DNA of 64,000 nt, taken from the NCBI GenBank assembly GCA_041916675.1, contig JAYRZB010000003.1:1-64000 (forward strand). The letters are read 5' to 3'. Source of the stretch: JAYRZB01 sp041916675 (GTDB lineage Bacteria; Pseudomonadota; Alphaproteobacteria; Rhizobiales; Devosiaceae). The notes beneath the pieces were generated by a model. It saw only the letters and a list, made by a program, of their open reading frames with translations, was not told the DNA's origin and ran no database searches. Each line of letters opens with the position of its first letter. The stretch's first letter is position 1. Position numbers and translations under genes: made by a program. Of the stretch, positions 59,104 through 64,000 are shown one piece after another.

Positions 59104-62100
59104 ATGCGCGTGTTTGTTCGCAGCCGTTGGGCTGTGCTGTCTGCGGTTCCGGCTCAGTCCTCCTCTTCTATCCTGCGGCGCAGCCTGGCGGTGCTGATGA
59201 GCGCGGTGCTGGTGTTTGGCACCATTGCCCCGGCCTATGCAGAAGCGCAGGCGTCCTCGTCGGTATCGAGCCCTGCGCTGGCCGGATTGGCGGCAGCCCC
59301 GGCCCCGGCCGGTGAGAGTTCTGGAGAGGGCGCAGCGGAAGCCGCGACCCCCGAGGCCAAGGCCGCAGCCGTGGGCAAGGACGGGGTTTCGGCCCTGAGT
59401 GGCCCCAATGATCCGGCCCAGTCAGCCAAGTTCACCCCGCCCGATACGCCGTATAATGGCTCATACACCAGGGCCCTGCCCATTGCGGTGCCGGCCTTTT
59501 TCGGCATCGAGCCTGACCTGTCGCTGGTCTATGACTCGGGCAGCAAGGTGACCAGGGCCAGCGATGGTTTTTCGCTGTTGGGGGTCGGCTGGAAGCTCAG
59601 CGGTGGATCGAGCATTGCGCGCCTCTCGAAGTTCGGCGGCGTGCCGGCTTTTGCCGCCGATGATGTGTTCACCCTTGATGACAACAAGCTCATGACCTGC
59701 GCGGTGGCCGGCACCACGCCCTCGTGCACGGCCGGAGGCACCCATTCTGCCCGCTATGAGACCTATGCACGGATCGTGCAGTCCGGATCGGGTCCGTCGG
59801 GCACATGGGTGGTGACGGCGCGGGACGGAACAGTCTCGACCTATCGCCCGCTTGGCTACTGGAATGCCGGCGGCACCCAGGACGCGCGGCTGCGCGACCA
59901 GTATCGCTGGCTTCTGGCCGAGGTGCGTGACACCGATGGCAATGCGGTCACCTATGACTATGACTGTTCGGCCCTGCCCACCTGCGTGATCAGCACCATC
60001 AGCTATGGTTCTGGCGCGGGCGCAGCCAGCATCCAGTTCTCCTACGAAACCCGTCCGGACAGCTTTTCCTATGCTACCGGCATCTCTTTGGGCGATGCCA
60101 GCAAGCGGCTCAAGACCGTTGCGGTGCGGCTCAACGGGGCCATGGTGCGGGCCTATGGGCTGAGCTACACGCTTTCCCCCGATACCAAGCGCTCGCTGAT
60201 CAGTGCCGTGCAGCAATATGGCACCGATGCCGTGATCACCGGCGCTGCCATCACCGGCGGAACCGCCCTGCCCCCCACAACCTTCACCTACACCACCATG
60301 GCCGAAAGGCGCATGGGCACCATGATCTCCGATCTGGTGACGGCAAACCCAAACCCCGAGACCGTGCCAGATCCCAATGCGGTCGAGCCGGCCTCGAAGC
60401 TGGTCACCAATTGGGTGGCCAACGCCAACTATGTTTTTGGGGACTTCAACGGCGACATCAAGCAGGACTTGATCGTGACCAAGGTGGGCACCGGTGCCTG
60501 CCAGGCGCAAATCTATCCTTCCGGGCTATGGGCAGGAACCAGCAACACCCCCACTGGAGGCGCCTTCATCACTGATGCGGCCAACGCAACCGCCGGTGGA
60601 TTCTGCACTGATGCCAGCGCCTATTATATCGGAGATGTCAACGGTGATGGGGCAGACGACCTCGTCACCCGCACCACGCTCAACAGCCTGCCGGCGACGG
60701 TCAAAAGCACCTGGCAGGCGCAGGGCTATCAAACTGCTGATGCTTTCGTGCAGGTGCAGTTTCTGCAGGGTGGGCGCATCACGGCACAGGCCTATGCCCC
60801 GGTTGGCGCCGCCAATAGCGGCACCAATGCCGGGCTGCGCCACACCGCGCAGACCCAGAAGCTGATTGTTGCCGACTTCAATGGCGATGGGCGCGACGAC
60901 ATTTTTGGCGGCCAGGTCATTGTCTCGAACGGTACCAGCCTGACGCTTTCGAACTGGGTCAACGGTGACTGGGGCCGGGTTGGAGACTTCAATGGCGACG
61001 GGCTGAGCGACCTGTTTGTGCTCGATGGCACTAATGGCACCGCCTCAAGGCTGCTGCTCTCGACCGGCACCGGGTTTACATCAACACCCATCAACCAGAC
61101 GCTCACCAATCGCAGCAACCTGCACTGGCCAGAGTTCGACGACCCAAATGCGGTCTATTTGACATCTCGAAGAGAACCAGCAAGTGGTGAGAACTTCTCT
61201 TTGACTCGCTACTATTTCCGTAAATATCATGATACATTTCCAGCCAATATCATTTGGGTAAGTAATGACTACAATGTGAACAGTGACGGCTCCGCGCAAT
61301 ATGGTTGGTCTTATTTTTTAGGCACCTTTAGACAGATTAAAGGAACAACATATTACTACGGGGTATTTCGGATCAAGAATGAATTAGATAACACCAATGC
61401 TAGAACCGGGTATTGGAACTATGGTGCGCTTAACCTCGATACCACCACTGACGCACTTCTGATTTCCGAGACCGCTGGGGTCCGTTCGCTGGATCGGTTC
61501 CTGTCCACAGGCTCTACGCTGGAGCGGGTGCGGCTAATTGCTAACCTTGCCAGCGGCCCGGTGGTGAACCAGGCGGAGTTTGAACTGACGGACCTGCAGG
61601 GCGATGGCCGCCCGGACTTCCTGCAGCTGAAAACCCCTGGTGCCATCAGCGCCAGTGTTTTCCAACTTGATGGCAACCAGGTGTTGCCCGCCAATCTCAA
61701 TGCGGCCGCGAACAGCTTCATTGGCCCCAGGTTCGACTTCAACGGTGACGGCAAGGTGGATTTCTCCCCGGCCTTTGCCGCCGCCCCATCGGGCTGCCCG
61801 ACCTGCGTCGCCGCCTACACCGACTCCGTAGTCCCCGACCTATTGAAGCGTGAGGTTCTGCCCTCGGGTGGGTCGAGCGACATCACCTATCTGCCCTCGA
61901 CCTACTGGAGCCATGGCTATCTGCCGATGGTGCTGCAGGTGGTGAGCAAGGTTGTGACCAACGATGGGCGGGGGAACAGCTCGTCGGTCAAGTATGCCTA
62001 TCAGGGCGGAGCCTATGATGCGTTTGAACAGACGTTCCTGGGGTTCGAAAAGGTCACGGCTGAACTCAGCTGCGAGACCGGGGAGACCGCGTGCCCCTGG

Positions 62101-64000
62101 GTTGTGGCGCAATACCGGCAGGAAGCGGTCGCAGCCGGATCGCTAAAGCAGCTCGAGATCTTTGCCGGCAACGGCACGCTGCTTCGTAAAATCGAGAACG
62201 GCTATGTGGTCAACCAGGCCGCTGCCCCCTTCACCGCCCACAAGACCTCCGAACAGGTCACCGATTATCTGGTGGGCGGCACGGCGGTGACGCGCAAGGA
62301 ATGGACCTATGACGGCTATGCCAACCTGCTCGAGGAAAAGGACCTCGGTCTGGTTGGTGTCAGCACCGATGATGTGGTGACCACTTCGAGCTATCAGCTC
62401 AACCTGACCGACTATCTGGTCTCAAGCCCGGGCCGGGTGAGCGTGCGCTCGGGCGCTGGTGTGCTGCTTCGGGACACCGAATATGTCTATGACGGAGCAA
62501 CGGATGCCAGTGCGGCCCCGCTCAAGGGCCATGTGACCACGACCCGCAACTGGCTGGCTGAAGAAAGCCGCTGGATTGCCGCCCATGCCGAATATGACGG
62601 CTTTGGCCAGCAGGTGGCCAGCATTGACCCACTGGGGAACCGCAGCGAGGTCGACTACGACAGCGCCACCCATCAATATGTAACCGGGGAGCGCAATCCG
62701 CTCTACTTCACCGGCGACACCCGCCAGCAGACTTCGGCCAGCTGGAACGCGCTCTGCGGCCAGCCGGCCAGCCAGACCGGGCTCAATGGCGAGGTGACGA
62801 GCTTTACCTATGATGCGCTCTGCCGTCTGACCCGCACCGATCTGCCGGGCGGCGACTATGAGACCATCGCCTATGCCAACCTTGGCAACCCCACAACCCA
62901 GTATGTGGAAAAGGCCCGCCGCCCCGCCGATGGGGTGACCCCGATCTGGTCACGCGAGTATCTTGATGGGCTCGAACGGGTCTATAAGAGCCAGCGCGTG
63001 GCTGCCGATCCGGCCAAGCCGGTAACGGTCGAGACCGTCTATGCCAAGCGTGGCCAGGCGGCCAGGACCAGCCTGCCCTATTATACCGGCGAGACCGTCT
63101 ATTGGACCACGACACAGTATGACCTGCTCGACCGCCCGGTGCTGGTGACCCTGCCCGATACCAGGACCATCGCCACGGCCTATGAGGCAGCCGCCGGGGC
63201 AATGGTTGCAATCAAGCTCACCGATCCGCTGGGGCGGATCACCCGCACCACCAAGGATGCCCGCGGCAATGACCTGGCCCGCACCGGCTATCTTGGCGGC
63301 ACGGCGGTCAACACGACCATGACCTATACCCCGCTGTCCGAGCTCGTCGGCGTCACCGATCCGCTGGGCAATCAGTTCAGCTACAGCTACGACACGCTGG
63401 GGCGCAAGACCCAGAGCCAGGACCCTGATCTGGGGCTCTGGACCTATGGCTATGACGATGCCGGGCGCATGGTCAGCCAGACCGATGCCAAGGGGCAGTT
63501 GAGCACGATCAGTTACGACGCGCTCGGGCGTGTGCTGACCCGGCTCTCCGGAGTGGGCCAGCCCGACCAGATCAGCCTGACCAACACTTACGACCAGGAG
63601 CGGCCCGGCTTTGCCAATATCGGCAAGCTCACCTCGGCGGACAACGACAATGCCGTCTTCGACTATGACTATGATCCGGCCGGACGCCTGGTGCGCCAGT
63701 CACGGCTGGTCGATACGCTCAGCCATGTCACCACCACCCAGTTCGATCATGGCGGGCGGGTGCTGGCACAGACCTATCCCGATGGCGCCAGTTCGGGCCT
63801 GCATGCCTATAATGCGGCGGGTCAGCTGATCAGCGTTGCAGGTGCCATCACCAGCACCAGCTACCTCGCCTCGGGCGCCACGGCATCGATTGCCTATGCC
63901 AATGGGGTGTCGACCACTTATTCGTACAGCCCCACCCGCAACTGGCTCAACACGGTGCTCACCACCAAGGGCCCCACCATCATCCAGTCCCTGACCTATA
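59104..64000 (+). CDS. SpvB / FG-GAP / Rhs-YD repeat secreted giant, 3' end outside window
   Basis: At least 1632 residues. A long signal peptide (about 1-46, ending AYAEA) is followed by a disordered linker. Residues about 110-400 form a SpvB-like domain (GSYTRALPIAVPAFFGIEP). Residues about 440-880 carry FG-GAP/VCBS calcium repeats (FGDFNGDIKQD, IGDVNGDGADD, VADFNGDGRDD, VGDFNGDGLSD). From about 1225 Rhs/YD repeats appear (FTYDALCRLTR, YSYDTLGRKTQ, ISYDALGRVLT). Residues about 675-775 are coded by an AT-rich segment unlike the rest. This architecture is known from Tc-toxin B components and polymorphic toxins; the C-terminal effector would lie beyond the window. Confidence 0.88.
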   Translation, partial: MRVFVRSRWAVLSAVPAQSSSSILRRSLAVLMSAVLVFGTIAPAYAEAQASSSVSSPALAGLAAAPAPAGESSGEGAAEAATPEAKAAAVGKDGVSALSGPNDPAQSAKFTPPDTPYNGSYTRALPIAVPAFFGIEPDLSLVYDSGSKVTRASDGFSLLGVGWKLSGGSSIARLSKFGGVPAFAADDVFTLDDNKLMTCAVAGTTPSCTAGGTHSARYETYARIVQSGSGPSGTWVVTARDGTVSTYRPLGYWNAGGTQDARLRDQYRWLLAEVRDTDGNAVTYDYDCSALPTCVISTISYGSGAGAASIQFSYETRPDSFSYATGISLGDASKRLKTVAVRLNGAMVRAYGLSYTLSPDTKRSLISAVQQYGTDAVITGAAITGGTALPPTTFTYTTMAERRMGTMISDLVTANPNPETVPDPNAVEPASKLVTNWVANANYVFGDFNGDIKQDLIVTKVGTGACQAQIYPSGLWAGTSNTPTGGAFITDAANATAGGFCTDASAYYIGDVNGDGADDLVTRTTLNSLPATVKSTWQAQGYQTADAFVQVQFLQGGRITAQAYAPVGAANSGTNAGLRHTAQTQKLIVADFNGDGRDDIFGGQVIVSNGTSLTLSNWVNGDWGRVGDFNGDGLSDLFVLDGTNGTASRLLLSTGTGFTSTPINQTLTNRSNLHWPEFDDPNAVYLTSRREPASGENFSLTRYYFRKYHDTFPANIIWVSNDYNVNSDGSAQYGWSYFLGTFRQIKGTTYYYGVFRIKNELDNTNARTGYWNYGALNLDTTTDALLISETAGVRSLDRFLSTGSTLERVRLIANLASGPVVNQAEFELTDLQGDGRPDFLQLKTPGAISASVFQLDGNQVLPANLNAAANSFIGPRFDFNGDGKVDFSPAFAAAPSGCPTCVAAYTDSVVPDLLKREVLPSGGSSDITYLPSTYWSHGYLPMVLQVVSKVVTNDGRGNSSSVKYAYQGGAYDAFEQTFLGFEKVTAELSCETGETACPWVVAQYRQEAVAAGSLKQLEIFAGNGTLLRKIENGYVVNQAAAPFTAHKTSEQVTDYLVGGTAVTRKEWTYDGYANLLEEKDLGLVGVSTDDVVTTSSYQLNLTDYLVSSPGRVSVRSGAGVLLRDTEYVYDGATDASAAPLKGHVTTTRNWLAEESRWIAAHAEYDGFGQQVASIDPLGNRSEVDYDSATHQYVTGERNPLYFTGDTRQQTSASWNALCGQPASQTGLNGEVTSFTYDALCRLTRTDLPGGDYETIAYANLGNPTTQYVEKARRPADGVTPIWSREYLDGLERVYKSQRVAADPAKPVTVETVYAKRGQAARTSLPYYTGETVYWTTTQYDLLDRPVLVTLPDTRTIATAYEAAAGAMVAIKLTDPLGRITRTTKDARGNDLARTGYLGGTAVNTTMTYTPLSELVGVTDPLGNQFSYSYDTLGRKTQSQDPDLGLWTYGYDDAGRMVSQTDAKGQLSTISYDALGRVLTRLSGVGQPDQISLTNTYDQERPGFANIGKLTSADNDNAVFDYDYDPAGRLVRQSRLVDTLSHVTTTQFDHGGRVLAQTYPDGASSGLHAYNAAGQLISVAGAITSTSYLASGATASIAYANGVSTTYSYSPTRNWLNTVLTTKGPTIIQSLTY

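Overview
The window is GC-rich chromosomal or large-plasmid DNA of an alphaproteobacterium, most likely Hyphomicrobiales and possibly Devosia-like. This rests on overall gene style (TRAP, polyamine ABC and FCD-GntR families, Acr3-type ars operon, compact type II secretion set) and is an inference, since no rRNA or marker gene is present. It reads as an accessory-rich region: metal and arsenic resistance, a sugar-acid catabolic operon, possible defence genes, a Tn7-like transposon, a decayed insertion sequence, and a secretion locus beside very large secreted proteins.

Layout. 0.4-1.8 kb: a copper-type MerR operator drives a glutaredoxin-MauE fusion and a DUF305 metal-binding protein. 1.8-2.4 kb: a lone hypothetical with a HEPN-like motif. 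2.6-7.4 kb: an ars operon (arsR, thioredoxin-type arsC, arsN2, acr3, glutaredoxin-type arsC, arsH, ArsK-like MFS) in which arsH carries an in-frame ochre codon. 7.9-10.5 kb: a LysR regulator divergent from two NAD(P)-binding enzymes. 10.5-19.3 kb: an FCD-type GntR repressor divergent from a TRAP transporter (dctQ, dctM, dctP) and a catabolic set (2-hydroxyacid dehydrogenase, RraA-like aldolase, secreted royal-jelly/yellow-type beta-propeller, KDG-type sugar kinase, short-chain dehydrogenase, cupin), probably for uptake and breakdown of a sugar acid.

19.8-22.3 kb: a C-terminally anchored unknown protein, a HEPN-like small protein and, on the other strand, a TIR-domain protein. 22.3-26.2 kb: a CadR-like MerR regulator divergent from a Cd/Zn/Pb P-type ATPase, then a periplasmic copper chaperone and SCO. 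26.2-30.5 kb: an unfamiliar cassette of an XRE regulator, four small unknown proteins and a soluble FtsH-like AAA+ zinc protease. 31.1-38.1 kb: a Tn7-like transposition module (tnsA, tnsB, tnsC, tniQ) preceded by a 151-residue protein that looks like a free-standing DDE catalytic core, followed by a terminator and a recognisable transposon end. 38.5-40.5 kb: gene debris and a frameshifted IS3-family element.

40.5-44.5 kb: a spermidine/putrescine-type ABC operon (potD, A, B, C). 44.7-48.7 kb: a 1317-residue secreted PI-PLC-like protein with a degenerate repeat tail. 48.9-58.8 kb: a compact type II secretion system (gspK on one strand, gspO-E-F-G-H-I-J-L-M-C-D on the other) whose prepilin peptidase lacks a normal start codon. 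59.1 kb to the end: the first 1632 residues of a SpvB/FG-GAP/Rhs-YD secreted giant. The secreted proteins flanking the secretion locus are natural candidate substrates.

Candidates for undescribed systems are the XRE plus small-protein plus soluble FtsH cassette, the mini-DDE protein leading a Tn7-like operon, the TIR/HEPN cluster, and the repeat-bearing PI-PLC.
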